Below are positions 1 to 12,845 of a DNA stretch of 64,000 bases, piece by piece. The position numbers were made by a program, and so were the translations under genes. The DNA comes from Trema orientale. Taxonomy: Eukaryota; Streptophyta; Magnoliopsida; Rosales; Cannabaceae. Position 1 is the first letter of the stretch. Each line of letters opens with the position of its first letter. The stretch lies in contig JXTC01000239.1 in NCBI GenBank assembly GCA_002914845.1, positions 147,336 to 211,335 on the forward strand. The letters run 5' to 3'. The notes beneath the pieces were generated by a model. That model worked only from the letters and a program-made list of their open reading frames with translations. It ran no database searches and had not been told where the DNA came from.

Positions 1-567
1 CAGGGTAAGCCTCAAATGATGTATTTATTAAGAGGATGCTTACTATGTCACTGAGTTAGGAACCATATCAAGGAGGGGGCCCAAACATGATTTAAATGTT
101 AATATTTTCTAAGGCAATTAAGGGTACAAAGACTAATAAGTTTTATGTACAAATTGTTCATAAGCATGCATGGGTTTCCATTTACTGGGCTATTGCTCAT
201 TTAGTTCTTGTGATGCAGATGATTAGAACCAGGAGTAATATTGGCTGAGCTGTTTCCACTCCAATGCTGTTCATATGCCAGTTTTGAAGAAGAAAGATAT
301 TTTGAGAACTGTTATATATTTTGCTACGTATATGTACATAGATGATCCTGTGGGAGTCACCAAAAGTAGCAAAACCATGTTTTGTACTGTATAGACTGTA
401 AATATTTCTGCAGTGTAAAAGAATGTATCCCTAATACTTTTCAGAACCAAATAGAAAGTTTAAATTTTTCCTCTACTTTCCACTTTTCCAAGATTAATGA
501 AAGTAAGTTAGCATTACTTAGCTTTCCTATATATAATTGAACGTATTTATACATAGTATAGCTAGGG
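1..567. other. Unassigned intergenic DNA
   Basis: No open frame, RNA gene or repeat boundary is recognised here. The sequence is AT-rich and non-repetitive. It could be the transcribed 3' flank of a gene lying off the left edge, but nothing in it proves this. Confidence 0.4.
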
Positions 568-2492
568 GTGTTACAAGGTTCATACATGTTTTGACTAATA
601 CCATAGGATTTAATTACTTCGTCAAACCTTACGTCCCAAGATCTTGAAGCTTACTTAAGTCCATAATAGATCTTTGTAGCTTACACACCTTTTGCTATTG
701 GCCTTTAACTATGCAACCTTCTGGTTGTTGTATGTATATGCTTTCTTCAATGTATCCATTTAAAAAACTATCTTGACATCCATTTGTCAAATTTCATAGT
801 CACAATATGCATCAATGGATAAGAGGATATGTATGGACTTAAGTATGTCTACCGACGAGAAAGTTTCTACATAATCAACTCCTTCTTTTTGGGTATAACC
901 TTTTGCCACTATCATAAGCATGTCCTTATAAGTCTCTACTTTTCCATCAGCTTCCCTCTTTCTCTGATCTATTAGCACTCTATGGGTTTTACATCCTCAG
1001 GGAAATCTACAAGTACCCAGACCAAATTGGAGTGCATGGACTGTATTTCGAGTTTCATAGCCTCTTGCCATTTCTATTTGTCAGAATCCTCTATCGAATG
1101 CTTATATGTCAATGGATCATTTTGACTACTATCGGATACAATTAGTGCTTTTCTATCATGTCTATAGCGAGAAGATAGTCTCTTAGCCATCCCACTTCGA
1201 CGAGGTGATAAAGATGGTAAAGATTCCTAATCTTGAGTAGTAGTTTCTTGTTGTTGACTTTCAACAACTGTTATCGGTTCTCTTGTGATTAGTTCATTAA
1301 GTAACTCTTCAAGTATAATTTTACTTCGAGGTTTGTAATTTGTCATATAGTCATGCTCAAGGAAAATAGTATTTGTCGACACAAATACTTTCTTATCTTG
1401 AGGACTATAGAATAAACCTCCTCTTATCTCTTTGGGATATCCAACAAATTTGCACAATTCTGAACGTGGTTTCAGTTTTCCTGTATTTGCCTTCAGTACA
1501 TATGCTAGACACTCCTATATGCAGATGTAACGTAAACTAGGTTCTCGCCTATTCCACAACTCTAAATGTGCTTTAGGCATAGATTTGGAAAGAACTATGT
1601 TTAGAATGTATATCACAATTTGTAGTGCATATCCCCAAAATGATGATGGTAAGGACGAGTAACTCAATATTGACCTAACCATGTCAAGCAACGTGCGATT
1701 TCTTCTTTTCGCTATACCATTTTGTTGCAGAGTTTCAAGTGCATCGAGTATTTGTCGATATAAATACTTTCTTATCTTGAGGACTATAGAACAAACCTCC
1801 TCTTATCTCTTTGGGATATCCAACAAATTTGTACACTTCTTAACGTGGTTCTAGTTTTCCTATATTTGCCCTCAGTGAATATGCTGGACACTCCTATATG
1901 CAGATGTGACGTAAACTAGGTTTCTGCCTATTCCATAACTCTAAAGGTGCTTTAGGCACAGATTTAGAAGGAACTATGTTTAGAATGTACATCGCAATTT
2001 GTAGTGCATATCCTCAAAATGATAATGGTAAGGACGAGTAACTCAGTATTGACCTAACCATGTCTAGCAAGGTGTGATTTTTTCTTTCCGCTATACCATT
2101 TTGTTGCAGAGTTTTAAGTGCATTGAGTTAGGACACAATTCCTTTTTCAATTAAATAATCCTTGAATTCTGTGTCAAGGTACTCACCACCTCAATCTGAT
2201 CAAAGTGTCTTTAAAGACTTACACAGGTACTTTTCAGCTTCTGCAAGAAATTCTTAAAAATTTCTAAAAGTTTCAAATTTCCTTAACATTAAATATATAT
2301 AACCATATCTAAAAACTTCAACTTCAAAAGTGACAAAATATTCATAACCACCTCTTGCTTGTATATTTAGTGGACCACAGACATCCGTATATAGAAGCTC
2401 ATGGGGTTCTTTTGCTCTTTGACCTTTTTCAGAAAAAGGATCTCTTGGTCATTTTTTCTTCTAAACAATATTCATAAATTGCTAGAGTTCCA
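568..2492 (-). mobile_element. Truncated Ty1/copia retrotransposon fragment
   Basis: The minus strand carries copia pol sequence: integrase end and spacer around 1227-2490 and reverse transcriptase around 570-980. It runs parallel to the fuller copia element at 18-28 kb; for example the region near 570 matches that near 20767. No LTR, primer site or gag is present on either side, so this is a fossil piece with many breaks. It stops abruptly at about 2492, where PPR gene sequence begins, so the junction is a rearrangement or truncation point rather than an LTR end. It is older than a simple copy of the 18-28 kb element, since the two differ widely. Confidence 0.8.
1368..2126. repeat. Tandem duplication of about 378 bp inside the copia fragment
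   Basis: Two head-to-tail copies of one pol segment, about 1368-1745 and 1746-2126. Both start just before a stretch reading gtatttgtcga and both end after a shared gttgcagagttt motif. They differ by scattered substitutions, so the duplication happened after insertion and is not recent. Confidence 0.8.
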
Positions 2493-2750
2493 ACTGTTAG
2501 TGTGGGATGCTGGGATCATGTGGCTAGCTCTCGAAAACTAATGAAAGATAAAAGGCTGAAAACAAGTCCTGGATATATTTGGGTTGAAATTGACAATGTT
2601 CTCTACATGTTTAGGGTAGAAGATAGGTCAAACACTAGAATGGTTGATGTTCTTTCGGTTTTGGATAGTTTGTCAGAACACATAAGGACCTTAGGCTATG
2701 ATCCTAAAAGACATGAAGAAGAGACCTATCTTTCTTATTTGCTTTACTAA
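2493..2750 (+). pseudogene. 3' fragment of a PPR gene (E-motif tail)
   Basis: An 82-residue open tail starting with MGCWDHVASSRKLMKD matches the C-terminal end of the PPR gene at 32572-34116 and of its pseudogene copy at 4394-5929. It covers the last tetratricopeptide-like helix and E motif (SPGYIWVEI, then the DxLxxHxRTLGYDP ending). The rest of the gene is missing and is replaced upstream by copia sequence. It is followed by the same 3' flank that follows the other two copies, so it is the third member of the array. It is a truncated remnant and is not expected to make a useful protein. Confidence 0.85.
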
Positions 2751-3260
2751 GTGAATTGTAACGATGAAGACAAATTTTGTAAGTAGTGCCAATGAACATG
2801 TAAAACTTGGTAGATTTACTCGTGAGATATGCCTTGTGGGCCTATTAGCCATACGCTGCTCTATTACATGTCGATTCACTCTCTTTCTAGCCAAGGCTTT
2901 ATGTCACCATTTTTCCTCCCTGCTCTAGTCTACTTACAATTAATTGAAATGCTGTATTCTGAATTTTAGCAACTTGGCAGAAAGGCCATTTTCAAACTCA
3001 ATACTGTACAATTGTATTCATCTTTGGAACATAAAAGTTGATTATTAACACACCGCAGAGAGCGGCCAACAATTTTTTTTTTACCTTTTCAAGTACAACA
3101 TGCGCTATCAAGATTCCAGTGGCAGTTGCTAACTAGACATAATAAATTGTCTTTATGCAATCAAGAAGATGGATTAAATGGACCATCAAGGTGAAAAAAC
3201 AGTAGCTAGATTACATCTTCATTGAATTTATAAGCAGAGAAAGTAAGTCTAGTGTTATGG
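2751..3260. repeat. PPR 3'-flank repeat, copy 1
   Basis: This non-coding stretch recurs after the PPR copies at 5930-6459 and 34117-34636, and without a PPR gene at 30965-31400. Shared landmarks are the gtcaccattttt stretch and a terminal gcagagaaagta motif next to an STP exon-2 remnant. It defines the repeat unit of the array. Confidence 0.8.
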
Positions 3261-3264
3261 ACTA

Positions 3265-3525
3265 TACATATATCTTACTTTCAAATCCAACGCCAACATC
3301 AAACATGATTCGGCTGATGACAATCTCAACAACATGGAATATTCTTGGGGTGGAGGCATTTAGAACTGTGCCAAGACGAAAACAGACTTCACTTGTCATG
3401 GCGCTCTTCTTGCATCCATTTTTTCTTTCCAGGAGAAGCTGAAAGCGAGGCTACCAAACCAGGAAGGCATAGAGAAGGAAGATATGCAATATCAATTGCT
3501 TCATCATACTTACAAAAGTTGTTTT
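3265..3525 (-). pseudogene. STP exon-2 remnant, copy 1
   Basis: Read on the minus strand, this matches exon 2 of the intact STP7-like gene (38754-39073), including the AVLNALA-like and GVGIGFGNQ-like segments in degraded form and the exon end near 3270. It has indels and no open frame over the exon length. It lies in a tandem unit between the PPR 3' flank and the 3526-4190 spacer. Confidence 0.75.
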
Positions 3526-4194
3526 CGTACGGGTTTTTTTTCTTTTCACACTACCTCAAAGCCCTTAGTGTAACTCAAAAGTTGTTTTCTTCTTATTGGT
3601 AGTCCTTTTTCTTGATCTGGGGTTTAAATTATGGCATCGTATTAATTGATGAAGACTGAAAAGTGCACTATATGAACTGGGAAAAAAATTATTGGTTTTT
3701 CTGACTATCGTTTTTTGGAGAATGTAATTCAAACGATGCCCAAGTTGAGACTTACTCAAATAATTTTATGTAAAACATGTTAGTAGTATCATTTGCATTC
3801 TTAAATTTTAGAACTGCATAATATGAACTGAAGAATGCATATTATAGCAGGCTGTTGTTCCTGATTTTGGGTTTGAATTAGAGCACCTAGAATTGAAAAA
3901 GACTGAAAAGTGCATATGATTATATGAGCTGGGGTTTCGTAAATATCGGTTTTTAGAGACTCTTTGTTTTAGAGGAAGCCCATGTTTAGAAGTGAGCGAA
4001 TAGTTACTTTTAGGTAAACATATAGTACCATATGCATTCTTCATTTAGAAATGCAAAGTCATTTTTCTGGTTTTCATTGAAGCAAAAGGCAGTTTTATGA
4101 ACTGAAGAACTGCATATTAAAGCGGGCTCCCAGTGTTTGATTTTTCTTCAATTAAAACTATTTCTTTACTAATTTTTATCGACAGGGTAAGAAG
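3526..4194. repeat. Array spacer with internal short repeats, copy 1
   Basis: This spacer recurs at 31676-32354 and in part at 14940-15130. Within it a short module reading gaactgaagaa followed by tgcatatta appears several times in diverged form, and again near 35395 beside the intact STP7-like gene. No coding potential is seen. Confidence 0.7.
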
Positions 4195-4372
4195 AATTAC
4201 CCGGCACATGATCATTTCAAATCCACCGGTAATGAATAGAGCCTGGCGGCCAAATTTGTCAGCTGTTGCCATGGATATCAATGTTGACGAAACAAGAACA
4301 GCTCTGGTTATGGCAGAGGAATACGTGGAAGCATTTTCTCTGAACCCCAAGCTTAGAAACAAGACTGGAGTG
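4195..4372 (-). pseudogene. STP exon-3 3'-part remnant, copy 1
   Basis: The minus strand encodes a stretch close to the end of exon 3 of the intact STP7-like gene: [20 protein letters not shown] and [10 protein letters not shown] in the intact copy, with clear counterparts here. Only the last 60 or so codons of that exon are present and the flanking reading frame is lost. It lies about 20 bp upstream of the PPR pseudogene, on the opposite strand. The remnant is AT-richer than the intact exon. Confidence 0.85.
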
Positions 4373-4393
4373 TAAAATAGAATTACATTTTTG

Positions 4394-5929
4394 CCTAGCT
4401 TTCAATTCAAGGATTTCACATTCAACTATGGACTTCACTTTTCTTTTTGGAAGAAACTTTCTTTTGTGTCGCTGCAAATAAAATCTCCATACTTGAGGTT
4501 CTTCTTTTTCCACAATTACACAAGAAAAAGTTTTGACAAGGCACTCAGAGTTCTTGACCTTATTAGTCCCAAAACTAGTGTTAGAACTATACGTCATCAT
4601 GAAGGCCATCTTCGTCTTATTAAGGATATTTCACACTCAACTTCAGAACAAATTAGCTCCCAAAGTCGAAGTTCATCGGGGAAAATCCTTGATGTGTTTG
4701 ATGAAGTGCTTGAATCTACTTCTTGTTTTATTCAACCTTGCAGCGAGAGTTTTAGGATTGATGCAACTATCTTGTCATTTGTCATAAGTTCATGTGTGTT
4801 CAGATGCAATCTTCATGTTAGTGTTCAGTATCATTGCACGGCGATAAAATCTGGGTTTGTTGCAGATGTTTACGCAGGAAGTTCTTTAGTCAGTTTGTAT
4901 AGCAAATGCAATGAGTTAGACAATGCTTATAGAGTTTTTCTAGAAATGCCTGTGAGAAATGTTTTATCATGGACAGCTATTATTACTGGCTTCACTCAAG
5001 AGTGGCAGATTGACGTGTGTTTGGAGCTTTTCCATTCAATGAGGAATTCCAATTTGAGACCCAATGATTTCACTTTTGCAAGTATTTTGAGTGCTTGCTC
5101 TGGTAGCGGGGCTATTGGCCAAGGTAGGAGTATCCATTGTCAAACAATTCAATTGCGTTTTGATTCCTACATTCATATTTCTAATGCTCTCATCTCATTG
5201 TACTGCGAGTGCAGAACTATTGAAGATGCGTTTTACATATTTAGTATTTTGAGTAATAAAGATATAGTATCGTAGAACTCCATGATAGTAGGGTATGCCC
5301 AACATGGACTTTCTTAGCAGTCAATTGGTCTATTCGAAGAAATGAAGAAGCAAAATGTGAAAGCTGATGCCATCACATTTCTTGGTGTCCTTTCTACGTG
5401 TCGCCACGTAGGTCATGTTGAAGAAGGTTGGCTTTACTTCAATTCAATGATTGAACATGGTGTAGAGCCTGAACTAGATCACTATTCATGTGTTGTTGAT
5501 CTTCTTGGTCGAGCTGGGTTATTGGAAGAGGCTAGAAATTTCATTGCACGGATGCCTATTCCTCCAAATGCTGTTATCTGGGGCTCATTGCTTTCGTCCT
5601 GTCGCCTTCATAAGAGCGTATGGTTTGGCGTCTAGGCTGCAAAGAGAAAGCTATTACTGGAACCAACCTATGCTGCTACCTACCTGCAACTGGCAAACCT
5701 TTATGCTAGTGTGGGATGCTGGGATCATGTGGCTAGCACTCGAAAACTGATGAAAGATAGAGGGCTGAAAACAAATGATGGTTATAGTTGGAATGAAATT
5801 AACAATGTTGTCTACATGTTTAGGTTAGAAGACAGGTTGAACACCGGAATGGTTGGCATTCTCTCAGTTTTGGATAGTTTGTCAAACCACATGAGGACCT
5901 TAGGCTATGATTCTAAAAGAAGTGAGTAA
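4394..5929 (+). pseudogene. PPR gene copy with three nonsense codons
   Basis: This is a full-length paralogue of the PPR gene at 32572-34116, roughly 95% identical by eye. The reading frame is kept from end to end with no frameshift, but TAG codons interrupt it at 5273-5275 (Trp codon in the intact copy), 5315-5317 (Leu codon) and 5633-5635 (Gln codon). A TAA at about 5927-5929 trims the last few residues. The ATG used by the intact copy is AAG here (caagg instead of catgg near 4409), so the start is also lost. PLS repeats such as DFTFASILSACSGSGA and the E motif remain readable. Point changes without indels suggest recent loss of function. Alternative: selenocysteine or read-through use is not credible for a plant nuclear PPR gene. 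Confidence 0.9.
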
Positions 5930-6459
5930 AAGACCTATCTTTCTCATTGTTAATTAGTACCAATGAAATTGTAGAACTTGGGAGATTTACTCATGCAGTA
6001 TGCCTTTCTAACATACGGCCATATGCTGCTTAGTTACATGTCGATTTGATTTTGCTGTCTTTTCAGTAAAGGTTATGTCACCATTTTCCTTCTGCTCCTA
6101 TCTGCTTGAGATTAATTGAATGTTGTATTCTGATATTAGCATTTGGGAGAATGGCCATATTCAAACTCAATACTAAGCAGTCAGATTCATCTCTGGAACA
6201 TAAAGTTCATTTTTCAAACTCTATTGTTTGTTGTGTTGAGTTGTATAGTTGACAATGTTTACTGTCAAGATTCTAAGGGCAGTTGCCAACTGAAACATAA
6301 AGTTATAACCTCCTTGGAAATGTGTTGGTTCCATCTTTGCTATTGTTCAATTGTTGTTATACTATCAGGAAGATAGATTAAATCAGTTGACTTTGGACCA
6401 TCAAGACAAAAAAGCAGTAGCTAAATTTGTATGTTCCTTAAATTTGTAAGCAGAGAAAG
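5930..6459. repeat. PPR 3'-flank repeat, copy 2
   Basis: It matches 34117-34636 almost base for base with small indels, and 2751-3260 more distantly. It ends in gcagagaaag, where the Ty3/gypsy element begins. The last five bases, gaaag (6455-6459), form the left target-site duplication. Confidence 0.85.
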
Positions 6460-8117
6460 TGTGATATCCTGAATTCTAAAACGACACAAGTTTCTCACAT
6501 AATTAAAGAGCTAATAATAACATGATTGTATAAGATTTTTCTTTATATATATTAATACATTTATATGCATAAAATTTCAAGAATTTTTTTTAGTATAATT
6601 GTTATTTTTATAATTTCTGTTTGTGAAGTGAATTCTTGTAGTGAAATGCTCAAGACAAACTCTTTTGTACAAGTTGAAGTGTATAGTATTCAATTTTAAT
6701 TGAATCTTAAATGGCTAGATTTTATTGGTTATAATAATAAACACTAGAATAGCTTAATTAATTTTATTCTATTTTATACATTTGGTTATTTATTAAGTCT
6801 TTGGTGTTGTTTAATTTTGCTTAAGATGTATCTATCTGTTGTTTAAAATGTGCCCAATTTATGATTTTGTGTGATTTAATTAGTTGTTTAAACAAACAAA
6901 CAAAAAAAAAGAGAGAGAGAGAGAGAATTGGTAGCCGACTTTAACTAGGTCGACCCATAGATCATTATATATTTTGACTCTATTTGTTTCAGTCGGATTC
7001 TTCTTTCCACCGCCAGCTAAAGTTTTTCATCTTCTTGAGTCTTCCCTGGTTGTCATCACTAATATATCCCTTGCTAGCATATAAGTCTTTTTCTAATCAA
7101 AGAAAAGTCCGTTCAACTATGTCTCCTTTTACAAAATTAAGCACTCACAGGTAGTCTTTTTCTATTTTATTAAGTATATGTACTTAGTTGGTGGGCACTT
7201 TGGCGTATATCATTTATACATATATGAATATGTTTCATCCATATGTGCAAAGTTTAATAATATCTCTCAATAGATTAAATTAACTATCACTATCTTATTC
7301 ATAGTTTAGATTGATTCTTGATAGTTGACTTGATTACTTTGCCTATGTGATGTTGTCTGAAGCGAATTTGAGAAAATTTTTAGTAAATAGAATTTTTTTC
7401 TCATTTGTTTATGTAGAAACACATCGGTTCAGATGAGCCATTAAGGAAATAATTAGGTTTCTAATTTTTGCTTTGTAAATTTGTGCACTTGAAAAGTTTG
7501 GAGTATTCTTTTGGATAGTAGATAGTAGGACTTAGTTATATATATACATATAAATATGAAAAGCTCTTCTGTTTATTTTAATCAATTATTATCATGGTAT
7601 TTTTCTTTTGGGAAGACTCATGGCCTGTGCTTAGAGAGGTAGTTTACATAAAAACAATATAATATACATAGGGATCCCAATCATATGATTATCTGTCCTC
7701 TGTCATGTGCATTCTGCATCAGCATACGCTACTTACTAAGTTTCATACTCACCTATATTCTTACATTGCAGCGGGTATTGATTTTATGTGACTTTAGAAG
7801 AGGAGCGCTGACTTTTTGACCGCAGCTTGTATATATGAGTATTTTGACGCTGTGGTTTTCTGACGAAGCACTTGTACCTTCTTTTGAGTGTGTATATTAT
7901 GTATATTTTAGGAGAGGCCCACTTAGTGAGGGTGTATATACGTATGTATTAGAGTATATATAATTATGAGTGGAATTTCTCTTTTTCTTTCAGGAAGTTT
8001 AAAAAGTTTTAAATTTTCACTATTTTATCAGTTCTAAGTCGAGTAGCATCTCCCGATCTCACTGAATATTTTTCCGAATATCTCTTACGTACGTGTGTGG
8101 AATTTGAGGACGTTACA
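6460..8117 (+). repeat. 5' LTR of the Ty3/gypsy element
   Basis: Starts TGTGATATCC and ends GACGTTACA; pairs with 12846-14507. It holds a GA-rich microsatellite near 6910. Confidence 0.92.
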
Positions 8118-11100
8118 GTTGGGATTAGAGCTTATGTTTTAAAATGATTCTGAAGATCGCTTATATACACATGTCGAGAAGGAAAGGAAGCCTCACTCCT
8201 CTGTAAGTTTTTGATATGTATTTTGATATCTGTTATAATTTTTTTTTTAATTGCATTTATAACCTGGTAATGAATATTATTGGCTATAATTAGAGTTATG
8301 GATTCTGGGTATCAAGATATTACTATGGTGACTACTCGAGGTCAAGATAATATTGATAGGGATGCGTCTTCTTCACAGAGTGGTAATTAAGTTGAACAAC
8401 TAGCTTATTTGATACAAAACATATTGGAGCAGCGTATGAGACAAGAAAAGCAACATAACCCTCCACTACCACCACCCCAACAGAGATAGGATGTTAGTGA
8501 AAGTGCTGGGGAAAGATTCAGGAAACTCCAGCCTCCGACGTTTGATGGTGAGGTTGATCCAATACAAGCTGAGCAGTGGATTAGGACCACTAAGCGTATG
8601 CTAGCTTATGCTAAGGTACTTGATACAGATAAAGTCCCTTGTGCTAGTTTTATGTTGAGACACTATGCCAAATATTGGTGAGATACTATGAGCACTATTC
8701 ATAATGTCACTACTATAAACTGGGAGAGGTTTAGAGAGTTATTTTATGGGAAGTACTTTACAGATGCTATGAGAGCTAGCAGGAGGGTCGAGTTTGTTAA
8801 TTTGAAACAGGGAGAGACAATTGTTGCAGAATATATCCGTAAGTTTGACGAGTTATCAAGATATACACCTCATATGCTTGCCACCAATGAGCTTAAGGTA
8901 GATCAGTTTATGCAAGGCCTGAGGAAGACTATTGTCAGGGATTTGAAATCAGGTGGAATTTGAGGTGTACCATTTGCTCAGATTGCATATAGGACATTAG
9001 ATGCTGAACAAGCAGAAAAAGATGTTTTGGAGGAGGAAAAGATTAGGAGAGAGAGACAGGCTCGAGAGATGCAAAGGGGTTTTAGACCTGGTTTTCAGGG
9101 AAATAGAGGAGGACAGATACAGGTTCAACGTCCTCAGGACATGAAAAGGAAGGGAGCTCCGACTCAACAGACTCGACCTGATCAAGGTAAGCGTCCAAGG
9201 ATTGACCAGTGGACTACCACTACTACTATACCATCTTGCCCATCATGTGGAAAGAATCATTCTGGAGAGTGTCGCAAGGGTACAGGATTATGCTATAAAT
9301 GTGGTAAAAGTCTTCATTTTATTAAGAATTGCCCTGAAATGAAAAACGATCAGAAGAAACCTAGTGGTAGACTATATATTATGGCTAAGACAGCAGCTGG
9401 AAATGAGACTAAGACAGACCCATCTGTTATCACAGGTGATATTTTTATTTCTGACATTGTACCTCATGCATTAATAGATACAGGATCCATGTATTCACAT
9501 GCATCATTAATATTTGTGAGGAGATTGGATCGTCCTGTAGATCAGATAAGTACTTCATTTGGTGCCACACTTCTCTCTGGAGAGGTTATGTATTCAGACA
9601 AAATTTTGAGAGCTTATCCAGTTATAGTGAATGATAGAGAATTATTTGTAGACCTGATTGTGCTTGATATGAATGATTATGAGATTATTTTGGGTATGGA
9701 TTGGCTGTCAAAGTATTTTGCTAAGATTGACTATAAGAAGAAAATGGTGATATTTCATCCTCCTAATGCTAACCAGTTTATAATTGTGGATACTCAGAGT
9801 AAAACAAAGTTTCCTTTGGTATCAGCTATGAAAGCTCAGAAATTGTTAGAAAAAAGTTGTATAGGATATTTGGTAAGTATTGTTGATATATTGGTTGAGT
9901 AGAAACTGAAACCAGAAGATGTGTTAGTTGTACAAGATTTCCTAGATGTGTTTCAAGAAAATTTGCTAGGCTCGCCATCTATACGAGAAATTGACTTTGC
10001 TATTGATTTGGTACTGGGTACTGCAACTATTTCTAAGACACTTTATAGGATGGCACCAGCAGAGTTGAAGGAATTAAAGACACAACTACAGGAATCGCTA
10101 GACAAAGGATTTATATGTCCTAGCTCTTCACCATGGGGTGCACCAGTTTTATTTGTGAAAAAGAAAGATGGAACTTTGCGATTGTGCATTGACTACAGAG
10201 AACTTAACAAAGTGACTATTAAAAACAAATATCCCCTACCTCGCATTGATGATTTTTTTGATCAACTATAGGGTGCTTTTGTGTTTTCAAATATTGATTT
10301 GAGGTCCGGTTACCATCAGTTGAGAGTCAGAGAGGAAGACATTCCCAAGACTGCCTTTAGAACTCAGTATGGTCATTATGAGTTTTTGGTGATGCCATTT
10401 GGTCTGACCAATGCTCCGGCAGCATTTATGGACCTGATGAATAGGATATTTAAGGAATTCCCTAATAAGTTTGTTATTGTCTTCATCGATGACATTTTAG
10501 TATACTCACGATCTAGAGAGGACCATAGAGAACATTTGAGAATCATTCTTCAGATATTGAAAGAGAAGGAGCTATATGCTAAATTCAAGAAATGCAAGTT
10601 CTGGTTAGAAAAAGTGTTGTTCCTTGGTCACGTTATTTCTCAGGATGGGATTTCTATTGACTCTACCAAGGTTGAGGCAGTTAATAATTGGTCTAGACCT
10701 ACCAACGTTACAAAGGGCAAAAGTTTTCTGGGTTTGGCTGGTTATTACAGAAAGTTTGTTGAGGAATTCTCTAAGATTGCTATGCCACTTATGCAGTTGA
10801 CCAGAAAGAGTAACAAGTTTATATAGACTGATGAGTGTGAGAAGAGTTTTCAAGAATTGAAGCAGAGATTAATTTCAGCACCAGTCCTGACTATACTTTT
10901 GGGTACAGAGGGGTTCGTTATTTATAGTGATGCTTCGAAACAAGGTCTGGGATGCGTCCTCATACAAAATTAGAAGGTTATTGCTTATGCTTCAAGATAG
11001 GTAAAGGATTATGAGCACAATTATCCTACTCATGATATAGAACTAGCAGCGGTAGTATTTGCATTGAAGATTTGGTGACATTATCTATGTGGTGTTCATT

Positions 11101-12845
11101 GTGAAATTTTTACCGATCACAAAAGCCTGAAATATTTGTTTACTCAGAAGGAGCTAAATATGAGGCAACGACGTTGGTTGGAATTAGTAAAAGATTATGA
11201 TTGTAACATCAGTTATCATCTAGGGAAAGCCAATGTTGTTGCAGATGCACTCAGTAGAAAATCATTTGGTAGTTTGACAGCTTTACACGAGTTAGAGAAA
11301 CCTTTGTAGGAAGATTTATGCAGATCAGGCATTGAGTTGATCACTGGTAAATTATTTGCTATAACATTGCAATCCACTTTACTAGACAGGATTAAACAAG
11401 GCCAAAATGAAGATCCTGAATTAGTTGGATATAAAGAATTAGTGGAGTCAGGCAAAAAGTCAGATTTTAGTATTTCTACTGAAGGAATAATCAGATTCCA
11501 AGGTAGACTTTGTGTACTAGATGACAGAAGTATCAAGGAAGAAATTCTAGTAGAAGCACATAATACTCCATATTCAGTCCATTCAGGTACTACTAAAATG
11601 TACAATGATTTGAAAACTCTTTACTGGTAGGCAGAAATGAAAAAGGATATTTTCAAGTTTGTGGAACGTTGCTTAACATGTCAGCAGATTAAGGCTGAGC
11701 ACAAGAGACTGGCAGGAGAGCTACAACCACTCCCATTACCTAAGTGGAAATGGGAGGAGATCGCTATAGATTTTGCAGTTGGATTACCAAAGACAATATC
11801 TCGTCAAGACGCAATATGAATTATAGTCGATAGACACACTAAGGTAGCTCACTTTATTCTGATTTCTGTGACCTATTCCATAGACAAGCTTGCAACATTG
11901 TACATTAAGGAGATTGTTAGACTTCATGGAATTCCAGTTTCTATAATCTAAGATAGAGATGCCAGATTTACTTCAAAATTTTGGAAGAGTGTACAACAAG
12001 CTTTAGGAACTAAATTAAAATTTAATACTACATTCTATCCTCAGATAGATGGTCAGGCTGAGAGGACTATTCAAATCTTGGAAGACACGCTTAGAGCCTA
12101 TGTTATGGACTTCCAAGGGTCGTGGAATAACTACTTATCACAGATTAAGTTCTCCTATAATAATAGCTTTCAAGCTACGATTGATGTTGCACCTTATAAG
12201 ATGTTATATGATAGAAAATGCAGATCTCCAGCTAACTGGAATGAGGTTGGAGAACGATGATATTTGGGTCCTGATATTGTTAGAGATACAGCTGAGGCAG
12301 TTGAGATGATCAGAAAACATATGATAGTAGCTCGAAATAGGTAGAAATTTTTTGCAGATCCAGAACGTCGACCTTTACATTTTTCTGTTGGTGATAAAGT
12401 ATTTCTTAAGGTTGCCCCTATGAAAGGTGTAATGAGATTTGGGAAGAAAGGAAAGTTGAGCCCGAGATTTATTGGTCCATATGAGATCCTCGAGAAAGTT
12501 GGGAATGCCGCTTATAAGCTTGTCCTATCCCTAGAGTTATCAAGTGTACACAACATCTTCCATGTTTCTATGCTGAGAAAATATGTATCAGATCCATCCC
12601 ATGTCCTTAGTAGGGAGCCATCTGAACTGGATCCAAAATTAAGCTACAAAGAACGTCCTATTCAGATTTTGGACAAAAAGGTGAAGGAACTAAGAAATAA
12701 AAAGGTTCCTTTAGTGAAAATCCTACGGCGAAATCATTCTGTAGAGGAGGCTACACGGGAACGAGAAGATGAAATAAGAAACCAACATCCAGAGTTATTC
12801 GGTAAGAAAATTCCGAGGATGAAATTTTTATTAGGAGGAGAGGAT

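Noticed and set aside
4133-4375. 80-codon plus-strand frame upstream of the PPR pseudogene
   Set aside because: The same bases read on the minus strand give a clear STP exon-3 remnant; the plus frame is its shadow.
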